Origin: Marisa cornuarietis
Lineage: Eukaryota; Mollusca; Gastropoda; Architaenioglossa; Ampullariidae
Assembly (NCBI GenBank): GCA_004794655.1
Contig: SMMW01000617.1
Location: 14,321,501-14,385,500 of the forward strand
Direction of reading: 5' to 3'
DNA length: 64,000 nt
Of the stretch, positions 1-11,032 are shown in pieces. The notes beneath the pieces are model-generated. The model had not been told where the DNA came from. It did no database searches and saw only the letters and a list, made by a program, of their open reading frames with translations. Position numbers and translations under genes: made by a program. Within the stretch, counting starts at the first letter, position 1. The number at the start of each line of letters is the position of its first letter.

Positions 1-222
1 TGTTCTAAAGAAGCAAAATCTCTTCTTAGCCATTTTGATTCATTGCAGAAAAACATACAAAAAATTGTACTGACAGGACGGGAAGTCAGACTTTATCTTA
101 CTTAAAGCAGTTTTAGTTTTAACAGTTCTAAAATTAAGATGTGCACTTTAAACTAATTATCTAAAAAGAATTAAGACCTAAAAGTGTTTAAAATTAGAAA
201 TGTGTTGTGCAACTGGCCCCTG
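1..222 (+). mobile_element. hAT-like miniature element, copy 1 (5' end cut by window)
   Basis: It matches the bodies of the copies at 8,208 and 10,764 (shared AAGCAAAATCTCTTCT, ATTGTACTGACAGGACGG, TTAAAATTAGAAATGTGTTG) and ends with the same terminal inverted repeat, GTTGTGCAACTGGCCCCTG. There is no coding capacity. Confidence 0.8.
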
Positions 223-292
223 GTTGTTTAATTTAATGGAAAGTAGATAGAAACTTTTAAGCAGCATAGCTGTCTATCGTCAGATGGATACA

Positions 293-295
<3 letters not shown>

Positions 296-354
<59 letters not shown>
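296..354 (+). repeat. (CA)n microsatellite
   Basis: Nearly 30 uninterrupted CA units. A second tract of the same kind lies at 1,752-1,802. Confidence 0.95.
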
Positions 355-358
<4 letters not shown>

Positions 359-1749
359 AAGACAGTTTTCGGCATTTTGCAATATCGACGTGTCGTGAAA
401 CTTAAAATGACCTGAGTGAATGATGCACGTACTTCCGCTGCCTTGCGATTTGCTTAATAGTCTCCCTAACTCTCACTTGCCTTCTTATGAACAATGAACG
501 TGCATATGTATATGTGTGTGCTTGCATGTCTGTGTGAGAACGTGTGCGTGCGTGCACCCGTCTATCCGTCTGTGTCTGCAACGCTCTCTCCTACATAATC
601 ACGTTATTCATGATCAGTGATGTTCCAAAAAGAAAATCACAAGGCATACCTCTAGGTTCCTATTGATCATACTCGGCTTTGAAGGCTGCCATGTAAACAA
701 CCTGCTCTTCCCCACCCCAGCCACCGACCGACCCACCCACCTCTTAACACGCCGACCAAAAAAAAAAACTAAAACAAAGAAAACAAAATGCTATATATGC
801 AACAAAAAAAGGTAATCCTAAGCAGGTCTCCCTAGGGCACTTCCTAGTCTCACTTTGGTCCGCGAACATTTTAGCACGTGTTTATCCAGCACAATTTTAC
901 GAGCCAAAAAATCTGCCATTTTCGAACCGACATCTTATCACTGGAAGCTATTCTTGGTCTTTCTGTTAGTCTTTAAACCTCCCTCCCCACACCCGCCTTT
1001 TTTTAATTTTTGTTCTTCCTCTGTTCTTATTCCAAGTCTTCCTTTATCTCCGTAATCTCTTAAAATTAGACACATGGCTCAGCTATAACTGTCTCCTTTA
1101 GCTCTCTCTGTTCCCTTCTGAACAGTACTTAGGGCCCTCATCTACCGGACATACTTCATCCCGTGTTTGGCTATGATTGGCGAAGTTGTTGTATAGTCGT
1201 CAAACACGTAAAAGCTTTGCCAAACATAGCAAATTCTTCTACGACCTGTTGAGAAAAAACTTAACAGTGGGTTCAGGGGAAAGACAACGCCTACGCCACT
1301 TTTTATTGTGTTTGTTCTTCTTTCTTGTTTCCTTTCCCGCTAATGCCGCCGCTAGTAGTTTTTAAGAGCAAGTTATTTCCTAAAACTTTAATATTTCTCT
1401 CTATTATGTTTGTTCGTCCGATACCTCATTAAGGGTTTCAGAATCGCTGGGTCTCACCTGCTCCACGATTTAGATTCTGATGATGAATAAAGCACTTTCA
1501 AAAATGTTTGCATGCTGCATGGGAAAAATAAATTAAGCGATAATTATAAAGTAAAGACTCAAGTAATGAACCTGCAAAATTTAGTAAAGTGAAAACTACG
1601 TTCGACAAGGCAGAATATTCATTAAGTTGGACGTGGTATTTCGTGTACCTTCTCTACGAGCAGAATAGTCATGATGTCACGTATTGAGACGGAACGCCAT
1701 TCCCCACCCTCCACAAACACAGCGTCAGATATATAAAAAAACAATTCCA

Positions 1750-1804
<55 letters not shown>

Positions 1805-2343
1805 GAGAGAGAGGGGACGTAAAAATATTAACTCAGCAACGTCTCCTTAGACCTCTGTAGGTGTTGAACCTCCTCTAACATAACCTTCAGGTTTATTAAG
1901 TCTGTGCCACAGTGCTCCCTGATCTGTTGGGGTTTTCCTGACACACTATCGTGACTATTACGAACCAAGCACGGACAATTAAGGTAGTAGGTGTAGAAAC
2001 AATGGTAAGAGTTATTCTGTGTGTATTTTTGCGTGCGTGAGCGCGCGTTTGCTTGTTTGTGTGACAAAGAGAGAGAGAGAGAGAAAATAAGACCGTTTCA
2101 AGGCGTGATCAGATGGAAAAAAGATATTTACAAAAATGCAAAGGTAGAAAGGTTTTCCGGTCACCTTTTGGTCGTGGTGGGGGGAGGAGGTGGAAAGTGC
2201 CATCTTCATCCAGGCTGTATATATATATATATATTTGCGCGCGCGCCATGCCCGTTTCCTCGCTGACTTCCCCTTCCATAACCCTCTAAGTGGGGTGGGG
2301 TCAAATATCTATTCAACAGCTATGCATTTCTGTTTTCCTCTCC

Positions 2344-2545
2344 AGAATCGCCCTACGATGGACTCTAGACGGCCGAAGAAAACGAGGCCGACCAAAGGAA
2401 ACCTGGAGAAGAACAGTGGAAAGGGAGATGAAAGGAAAGGGCTGGACATGGGGTCGCCTGGTGCGACTTTCAGCCGATCGACATCAGTGGCGGGCTCTGG
2501 TTGAGGCCTTATGTGAGAATAGCACGAAGAGGATTGATTGATTAA
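2344..2545 (+). mobile_element. 3' fragment of a non-LTR retrotransposon
   Basis: Encodes LRWTLDGRRKRGRPKETWRR, then TWGRLVRLSADRHQWRALVE and a stop near 2,541. This is the conserved C-terminus of RTE-like endonuclease/reverse-transcriptase polyproteins. It is heavily 5'-truncated, as expected of abortive target-primed insertion. Clade assignment is tentative. Confidence 0.75.
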
Positions 2546-3079
2546 TTTCTGTTTTAAAACAATTTTTTTCTTCCCCAAAAGACAATATAGCCTGTCTACT
2601 ATGACAACCCCTTGCTTACCGGTTGGGGTAACTTTTGATATAAGCATTTAATAAACGAAATTCTTGCACAAGATGAAGAAACGCATCGGCTGACTTTATC
2701 CGGTAACAAAATGCATTTCTCGATCTTCTTAATGCCTGCTTGTGCAATTATTTTATCTTCTACAATTTTTTTAATCTTTCCATGATCCGCTAGGGGTTTT
2801 ACAAACTTTTTTCAAAGTAACTCTAATATTTTTTCGAGTATTTTCAACAGAATGAAGTTGGTAAAAGCTATTCCGTGTTTCGTAAAATTTTCGTGACAAG
2901 GTATGATTGGCAGCATCCCATCCAGGTAAAACTAACAATTTTTTTTAATTTTCAACAAAAGGAAGTTGGTAAAGAGTATTCCATCTATCGTAAGATTTTC
3001 GTGACAAGGCCGGATTGACTGCGTCTACATAATGTGCTTCACATAAAAATGAAGACAAGCAAGTGAAAGTTGGAGGACG

Positions 3080-3357
3080 ATGAAGGGAAATGATGGAGAA
3101 AGAAAGAGAGAAAAAAATATGAAGGGGAGTGCTGGAGAAAGAAAGAAAGGCAATAATGAATAAGAGAAACAACAAAAAGAAGAAAGATAAAGGAACATGA
3201 AGGAGGGAGAAAGAAAGAAAGATGAAGTAAATGATGGAGAAAGAAAGAAAGATGAAGGAAAATTATGAAGAAAGAAAGAAAGAAAGAAAGACAGACGGGA
3301 AATGATGGACAAAGAAAGAAGCAAAAAGAAAAAAAGAAAGATGAAGAGAAATGATGG

Positions 3358-3420
<63 letters not shown>

Positions 3421-3450
3421 AAAGGAAGAAAGAAAGAAAGAAGATCTAGA
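3080..3450 (+). repeat. purine-rich (GAAA)n tract
   Basis: About 370 bases almost wholly A and G on this strand, with a pure GAAA core at 3,358-3,423. Apparent ORFs of Lys/Glu/Arg or Phe/Leu/Ser here are artefacts of the repeat. Confidence 0.9.
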
Positions 3451-3907
3451 ACGAAAAAAAAAAACTTTAACTGAAACTGTTCATTAAGGCTATATCTGCT
3501 GCATCTGCTGCCTCCGTTTGCATATTACGGGTAACATGAAAATTACGTTAAAGAGTAGCCTCGACTATAAATATCTCAAACACTAATCCACCAGAAAGCT
3601 ACCAGAAGAAAATGACTGGGCCACGGCAAAACATTAGTCAAAAATAGGCAAAAGAGTTCGCAACTCTAGCCATCAGCACCTCCTTCGGCTGCTAATGAAT
3701 GAATTTTTCCCTCTTGAAGTGCGATGACGTAAATGCACAACCACGAAAATGTTTTTTTCTTAATTCGTTTCCCCTTTAGTGACTATTATCAAGGCTGTAA
3801 ATCATCTATCATCAAGCAAAGATGATCAAATGAATAAGAATTTTTAGTTTTAAAAGGCTAGTAAAGCTAATGTAGTTTTTTTTTTGGGGGGGGGTTTCTT
3901 TGTTTTC

Positions 3908-4000
3908 GAGGCGGTCGGGTGGCGCAATGGTTAGCGCCTGTCACCAATATTTTTTGAAGATTGGCTGCCCTGGATCCAGATTTCGTCTCAGGCACGCTTT
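3908..4000 (+). mobile_element. tRNA-derived SINE head
   Basis: GTGGCGCAATGGTTAGCGCC resembles a tRNA A box, and CCTGGATCCAGATTTCG about 50 bases on resembles a B box. No cloverleaf or CCA-compatible acceptor stem forms, so this is a SINE promoter rather than a functional tRNA. The body probably runs on into the pyrimidine-rich stretch to ~4,140. Confidence 0.5.
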
Positions 4001-4799
4001 TCTTTCTCTGCATGTGTAACCATCAATCAGCCCCTCCCCCTATTTTTCCCTTTCGTTCCCCCTTCCCTTTCGATCCCCTATTCCCCATTTTACCAGGACT
4101 TGAAAACGCAACAATCTCTGTAGGCTTTAGTACAGCAAGGTTATTCCCCCCGTTCCCACCGCTTTCTGTTATATCCATGTCTTATGGCTAATTGTAAAAT
4201 CCGTCTTCCGAGAACAGCAAACTGTTTCAGCAGCATGTGACAGTATCACGACTGTAAATCATTTATCATCGAGCGGGGATGATGGTGGATAACAGATGAT
4301 TGATGGTGGATGATAAGTGATGACGGATGGGTGGTGATAAATGGATTAATGATTGACGGACGGATGGATGATGAACGGATGGATAGGAATGGAGGATGAC
4401 AGATCATGAAAGAGGAGGATTTTTTAGAACCTTTCCTCACCATCAAGTTGGTCTCAAAGCGCTTTATAAAAAAAAAAGAATAATAGGTGCAAAAAGTCTT
4501 AACGAGAGAAGTTATTGTTGTTTTTTGTTTGTCTCCCTTCACCAAAGAAGCTGGAGAGGGGAGGGGGGCTCTCCACGTTTTTGTTTTCTGCTTGGATCTG
4601 TTGTGCTTTTAGTGCAGATTATACAAACCTGTACTTTTTATGACATTATCGCCATTGTGCTGGCCTTTTGTTTTTTTCTTCTGATATTAACTCTCCTATC
4701 ACAGTTAGTTTTCTCTGGCTACCGCCATCACAGTTTCCTCGTTTGCACAAGTCGTCCCTGCGGTAGACCACGGACGTGTATAGTATAATACTAGTCCGT

Positions 4800-5095
4800 G
4801 GACAGACTTTCTATCAGTGCCAAAGATTAACGTGCTTCAACATTTACTGCACTTTCTCTGGACATTCTACAGACGATTTGATCGACTATCTGATTAGTGG
4901 TCTTTTCTTTTCTAGTCATATGACTTTCCGATTTGTAGATCTGCCTCATCGGCATCTTGGTCTATGAATGTCATCCGGCAGAAGAACGACCTGGCATTCC
5001 CAATAACTTCATAGAGAGAGCCATAGGAATGTTGTTTGTGTTGTGTTTTTGTGTTTGTAATGCACAAAGAGTCTGGCTTTGGCTGGGATACCGCA
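4800..5095 (+). repeat. interspersed repeat D, copy 1
   Basis: About 300 bases recurring inverted at 19,050-19,355: shared TTTCTATCAGTGCCAAAG-like start, GAATGTCATCCGGCAGAAGA, TTTGTAATGC and CTTTGGCTGGGATACCGC. No ORF is convincing. It is probably a SINE or miniature element of unknown type. Confidence 0.65.
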
Positions 5096-5866
5096 GTCGG
5101 CTCCCTGTACACGCCCAGGTCCAAAATCTCAACACGTAGCGGAAAATGTTGCGACGAAGCAGAAGGCCCAGAAGATAAAAAAAAAAAGTGAAGATTGCAA
5201 GGTCAGTAGATCACAAACAATAAGCACCAAAATTTCTAGTCTTAAAAGTGTACTACTGCTAAGGAATATTTTCATATCTTTATCCTTTCGTTGTTTTTTT
5301 GTTAATAAGCTCTCCCCTTGGATGGCCTAAATTCTTATTTCTGACGTTAGTAGACGGCCGCAGCTTGGAACAATTTCTTATAAGGCATGAAGCCTTTAGA
5401 ATTAAAATAACATCTTATACAAGGGTCGTTTGGGCTGTCACATAGCAAAACGCTTTCGCAGTGATTAGATAATGCATTCCGATATTTTTCTACATTTTCG
5501 GCTGTTAAATTCGCTAACTACGTCGAATGTCTCCGTGCTTCCCTCTGCGTTCCTCGTCCCTCCGATTAAGCAACCAGCCCTTCAGAAGACAAAATGTCTG
5601 CCACTAACGTCTGCTCTACAGTTTCATTACAGTGTGAGGCGGAAGCTCGCCAAAACACGAGGTAAGTGAGATACCAGACGTTGCAACAACAACGGTATGC
5701 GCTTCTCGTTTTATCCACGTTTTAACGGGCTAGATCTAGCCCGGCACGCAAGCTGACAGTTAAATCGACTCACTTTCGGGTACGAAAGTTTCGTTTTATC
5801 GGCTTCCTCTCGAGACTTGGACGAGAGGGTTGTTTCGTGCATCAATTTCTAACGTCAAGGGACCAC

Positions 5867-6146
5867 ATTCATGCAACGAGGGTAAATCGTTGTGTCTGGG
5901 TGAATCAAGGAAAAGAGTCTGGTCTTTGTGAACACAGAAGTCTGTGCCTGTAAACCTGTGTTCATACTTCGCGGATGTTGCCTTACCCTTGGGCCGTAGT
6001 TCTAAAGCAGTGGCAACGATTTCCTAAGGTAAAGTGTAATACAACAATATCCGCGGGTATAGACAGTTTAACTACGAAGGCAAGAAGTGTGTAATGGATT
6101 CCCCCATTTTGCCTCTGGGTAACGACTTACCTTCGCTTCATGAATA
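5867..6146 (+). mobile_element. miniature inverted-repeat element, family B, copy 1
   Basis: About 280 bases bounded by ATTCATGCAACGAGGGTA at the left and TACCTTCGCTTCATGAAT at the right, which are inverted repeats of each other. The same termini bound 33,962-34,236. No coding capacity is seen. Confidence 0.7.
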
Positions 6147-6519
6147 CAGCCTAGGGTTGCATTCGTTTAATCTTTAATCTTTTTTATTGTTTCTTATCAC
6201 TGGATACAAAACTGAATTCGCTTATAAAGTTGTCTATAAATAATATGAAATATATTTTAAGTCGAATGTTACTAAATTCTACGATGCAGTCAAATTAAAA
6301 TCTCTGATATTAACAAAGAGCAGAAAACGCTTCTCCAGATAACTATTTATCAAATATAAAAAAATCATCATCATTGAGGGGAAGCAAAAGACAAGGAACA
6401 ATCTAAACTACGCAAATATATTTTGACTGCTGGATTTTCAGAATTACAATACAGATTGGTGGTAAGAAGGGAAAAACTAGACAGAATGAGATTACATGGA
6501 CTAGAACGAATGCGCGCGT

Positions 6520-6522
<3 letters not shown>

Positions 6523-6576
<54 letters not shown>
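6523..6576 (+). repeat. (CA)n microsatellite
   Basis: About 27 CA units; the surrounding ORFs on both strands are repeat artefacts. Confidence 0.95.
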
Positions 6577-6577
<1 letters not shown>

Positions 6578-8207
6578 AAACACATTCACGAAGAAAAAGA
6601 GAGCGTAAAAGAGAGAAAGAGAAAAGGAAAGAAACGCGATCAACATGCACCGTTGCAAACGCATACACGCGGACGAACAGCTCTGCGTTTTTGTCATGTA
6701 CATCTCTCCGCTCCTCCCTTCTGAAATGTTACTTCGTCACGGGAGATAATTCGCACACGTATTTGCTTGCTGGCGAGTACTGAGTGTCGTAATGAACCAA
6801 AGGGGTGAAAGGAATGTTGGGGGGGGGTGAGTAGAGGTGGGTGGGGAGGATAAACAGCGTCAAACACAGACGACTTAATGGTGCATATACAGAGCGGCGT
6901 ACCAACGTCGCTGTAAATAAGGCAACAGCAAACACTCGGATAATTCAAGGCAGATAATTCAAGACGGCACGTGGCACAGAGCTACAACGTAAACAGGAAC
7001 AACTAATGCTTAGTTACGTTAGCCACAAGATGAACGAGACAAACAGCAGTATATACATTGCTTGAACTATCACAGTTGGGCTTGATGGATTTCATAGCGG
7101 GAATTTTTTTTTTTTTTTTTGCTTCTGCAGATTGTGCAGTTTCACTTTAGGATTAGCTGTTGGGAATGCGGCTATAGATTAGCTGTAATCTGCTCACATA
7201 TTTCTGCTTCTTATTACGAACAGTCCATATTTATCTTCTTTTCTTTTAAACCTCTCTTATCCCGTTCTTTATTTTTTTCTTTAATTATTTCCTTCTTTCT
7301 TTCTCTCTTTCCCCGTTTTTCTTATCTCCGACCTATTTCAGTATATCTCTCTACCTGTCACTACGTGTGAATACCCTTTCTTCTCCCCTTTATAATGCAC
7401 GAACACAAGAATCCCCCCCCCCCGCGCCTAATGTTTTGTGCAGCAAACACGTAAAAAAGACGTAAAGAACAATGACGGATTTGGAAGCAGCGTAACCGAC
7501 GCTGGAAGACGTCACTAAAGAGCACACTGACCGAAAAAAAAGATGTTGCCACTAAGGATGGTGAAAACGACAACTGGTGCCTCGATGTCCTCACTTATCT
7601 CCGCGAATAAAAGGAAAAGTAACATGAAGGGACGGTGGGGGAATAACCCGCGACCCCTACTCGCGCTCACTCCCTCCAATCCTCACCTTCTACAGCTATC
7701 CGTGAGCCAATCGACAACGCACGTGTCATCATACATTAAACGTGCTGTGCTGAAACATTCAGTACTTGGAATTTTGCTTTTAACTGGAGGAATGTTATCA
7801 GCAGCTACGACGCTTCTGTGATTTGTTGGTGGTAGAGGGATTTTTTTAAATCACAGAATGCTTTTTCGACTTTATTATTTTATTTATTTATTTTTTTGCA
7901 GAAATGTTGAAAACTAGTGCAAAGAAATACTCACGACTAAAGGGAAAGGTTTTCAATACTTCATGGAGGAAAAAAAGGGGAAACTATAACAAAAAAATGA
8001 GACAATATTTTGTCTCCACTTTGAAAGCTTGTTGTATAATTCTCTTCTTTTTTCATTTATGATTCATCTTAAACATTATCAATTCGTTTGTTTTTCTAAG
8101 CAAGAAGTTTCTGATAGCTAACTTACGGGTCGACTGCACACGCGGTTCCACACGGTTCGACTGCATTGGAACAAAACCAATTGAAAACGACCGGAGGTCT
8201 TCTACTT

Positions 8208-8476
8208 CTGTAGCCAGTTGCACAACATGTTTCTAAACCTTAAAACTTTTCTAAAGAAGCAAAATCTCTTCTCTGCCATTTAGATGCATTGCACAAGAAC
8301 ATACAAAAAATTGTACTGACAAGACGGAAAGTCAGACTTAAACAACCTTATCTTACTTAAAGCAGTTTGTTTTTTAAAAAATGTAAATTGTGGTGAGCAC
8401 TTTAAACTGATTATCTAAAGAAATTTAAGGCCTAAAAGTGTTTAAAATTAGAAATGTGTTGTGCAACTGGCCCCTG
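8208..8476 (+). mobile_element. hAT-like miniature element, copy 2 (complete)
   Basis: 269 bases with 19-base terminal inverted repeats: CTGTAGCCAGTTGCACAAC at the left, and CAGGGGCCAGTTGCACAAC as the reverse complement of the right end. Flanking octamers TTCTACTT (8,200-8,207) and ATCTACTT (8,477-8,484) match at 7 of 8 positions, as for an 8-base target duplication. CAGGG-type ends and an 8-base duplication are hallmarks of the hAT superfamily. No ORF is present, so it is non-autonomous. Confidence 0.78.
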
Positions 8477-8524
8477 ATCTACTTCTATGTCAAAAACAGC
8501 AGACAGCAAAAAGGTCCTGTCTAG

Positions 8525-8600
8525 AGTCCCAACGAACAAACGAACGAATGAACAAACACATAAACGAACAAACGAACGAACGAACGAACAAACGAAAATG
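8525..8600 (+). repeat. (AACG/AACA)n microsatellite
   Basis: Tetranucleotide run of AACGAACA-type units immediately after hAT-like copy 2. Confidence 0.85.
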
Positions 8601-9353
8601 CCAAAGAAATTTCATATTTTCTATTAAGTTGGCTTGGTTCGAGCCCTGTACAGTCGTTTTGCCAATTTTGTTATTTGAATATCAAGTTATCAAATCATCA
8701 TTGTCATTGTCATCTGGGTACTTATTGAGCGCCGTACCTTAGCCAACGCCAGACTAACAAATGTAAATAAAAAAGGAGACAAATGTAAACAACAGGTAAA
8801 AATTAGGAATAATTATTAACTTACAATTCTAATCATAAATTGATATACACCAATCACTACCAGTAACATAAAACACACACACATATATATATATATATAT
8901 ATCCTAAGCAAACACATACATAAACATATGCCCGCACACACAGACACAGACACACACGCGCATACCCTGGCGGTAATGGGTGTATGCCTAAGAGGAAGAG
9001 AGAAGTCCCTACATGACAGCATGTGGAGTGCCGACACGTTGTCTGCAAATGCTTAGCGACGTCTCTTGTTCCGAACTCAAACAGTGTCTGGATAAGACAG
9101 ATAAACCTGACAGAATTCTTTCGACCGAAGTTGGATCAAAGCCATTGATGTCGATGACTAGACTTGTGCAGGGTCTGTATTCGCAAACTATAGACATAAC
9201 GTTTGCATGTTATTCTGCGTGTATGTGTTCCTGTTATTCTGTCTGTATACTTCATTATTATTTCTCTCGACTGCAAGTGGTGCAGTCAAGGCACTGTATT
9301 ACATTGTCATTTGTTTTTGTGTACAACAGATTTAGTCTGCTCTATAGTAGAGA

Positions 9354-9354
<1 letters not shown>

Positions 9355-9425
<71 letters not shown>

Positions 9426-9426
9426 A
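9355..9426 (+). repeat. (GAT)n microsatellite
   Basis: About 24 uninterrupted ATG/GAT units, producing a spurious poly-methionine reading frame. Confidence 0.95.
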
Positions 9427-10109
9427 TAAAGCCAGCGTTAAATTAAAAAACGAAATGCCGTTCTTATGATGTGAAAAATGCTCGTTGAAAGACTATCATT
9501 CGGCCTCGCCTCGTTATTTAAATCTCCCAGCTGTCAAAATATCAAGCCAGTGTTAGCAGACAAACGCTTGTTTTCAAACCCTCTTTAAATATAAAAAGGA
9601 CCATAAAATATTACAAGCTAACAATTTACTGTTTAAAAGATAAAATATAAAGCTAAGGTTCCTGGCAATACTCTTCTCTTGGCGCGCGCTTGACAAGTGA
9701 CACGACACCCAAGTGACGTCACTAGCCGACTTGCCAGAAACACAATCCCCAGAAACAGAGATGGAGGGGAAAAAACATTTTGAATTCAAGTTGGCACAGG
9801 TCCAAGGGTAGGGCAGAGCGGGGCGGGGTGGGTAGGTAGGTGGGTCACTTTTCCTCATTTTTTGTCTAACCTTTAATCTCTTTTCTCTTCTCTCTTTTTT
9901 TTTTTTTTGCCTCTCTAAACATGTGACGTTTGAAATGGTGAGTTCAGGATAAAGAAGGTTTCGCGTAAACGGTATGCAAATATGCACACATGTACTTGTT
10001 TCGTGCATGTGTGTGTGTGTGTGTGTGTGAGGACGCTTGTACTCTGAGCTGAATCCGCTGAAGCAGTCATCGAAGGCGCATGAAAAAAAGTCTCTTATAC
10101 CTATTCGGT

Positions 10110-10370
10110 AAGGGTCATAAGGTCCTAGGTTCGTATTTCCTCTCCGACCACACAGTTCCTCTCTCTGGATGTGCCACCCAACCCTTTGATCTCAGAGCTG
10201 CCCAGGCCTGGAGATTTTCTCCAGTCACTCCTCCCACTCACTGCTCTTCCCTTCCACGTGCGAAACTGTCGATTGGTGAAAACGATTTCCTAAAAAGAAA
10301 TCCACCAATCAGCCAACCGACCAACCAGTCGAAAGTGGCCACCCCTACCTCCATCTGACGTCTGTTCCTC
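10110..10370 (+). mobile_element. probable tRNA-derived SINE
   Basis: A B-box-like CCTAGGTTCGTATTTCC near 10,125 is followed by a GC-richer body and a tail with CCAACCGACCAACCAG-type simple sequence. The A box is unclear. Confidence 0.35.
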
Positions 10371-10763
10371 GTGACTTTTTTCCTCCACTTCCAACGCCAA
10401 TATTTCTGATCCGTCTTTTATTTATTTATTTATTTATTTATTTTTGCAGGCTGTCTTATGAGATCTTACCAGCATTGTTTTCTATTACAGTTCATTTTCA
10501 TACCTGCCCACTTGCCAAGGGAAATCTGGCTGGGTTCTCGCGGGAAACCTTTTTTATCTTCACAGGAAAACAGAAAGCGAGAAAAGTAATTACTGTAACT
10601 AAAAAAAGAGGAAAACTCAAAAAAGAAGCAAACAGCATCTACTTCTTCTGTTAAAACTTTCCTTTAAGCTTATCTTGTTTATAGCCAAGATTCTACAGCT
10701 TCCAAAGCCCAATGTTTCATGACTGAGAGGAAACTGCGCCAAACGGTAGGTGTCGCTAGCATA

Positions 10764-11032
10764 CAGGCGCTGGTTGCACAACATGTTTCGAAATCTTTAA
10801 ACTTTTCTAACGAAGCAAAATCTCTTCTTTGCCATTTAGATGCAGTGCACAAAAAATACAAATAATTGTACTGACAGGACGGAAAGTCAAACTTAAACAA
10901 CTTTATCTTACTTAAAGCAGTTTGAGTTTTAAAAAATCTAAAATTGTGGTGTGCACTTTGAATTGATTATCTTAATAGATTTAAGGCCTAAAAGTATTTA
11001 AAATTAGAAATGTGTTGTACAACTGGCCCCAG
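10764..11032 (+). mobile_element. hAT-like miniature element, copy 3
   Basis: Same length and body as copy 2, left end CAGGCGCTGGTTGCACAAC, right end GTTGTACAACTGGCCCCAG. A clear target duplication is not visible. It is in the same orientation as the other two copies. Confidence 0.78.

Larger units (their letters stand above)
223..3907. other. non-coding stretch, mostly simple sequence
   Basis: Apart from the microsatellites, the GAAA tract and the retrotransposon scrap listed separately, I see no exon-like frame here. If MON2 continues to the left, this is part of its intron. Confidence 0.6.
5096..8207. other. non-coding stretch without recognised gene
   Basis: Contains family B element copy 1, a CA tract and an 18-base palindrome. 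A plus-strand open frame of 65 codons from 5,472 ends at a perfect donor, CACGAG|GTAAGT (5,661/5,662), but the protein resembles nothing I know. The rest holds only short low-complexity frames. Confidence 0.55.
8601..10763. other. non-coding stretch, simple repeats and possible SINE
   Basis: Holds the GAT array, (TG)n at 10,008-10,029, a (TTTA)n run at 10,418-10,445 and a possible SINE. No coding exon recognised. Confidence 0.55.

Noticed and set aside
3302..3487. Lys/Glu-rich small protein frame
   Set aside because: Produced by the GAAA repeat; no start context, splice sites or similarity.
3908..4000. Possible functional tRNA gene
   Set aside because: A- and B-box-like motifs are present but no acceptor stem or complete cloverleaf can be drawn; a SINE head fits better.
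9355..9429. Open frame with a run of more than 20 methionines
   Set aside because: It is the (ATG)n microsatellite; no coding context on either side.
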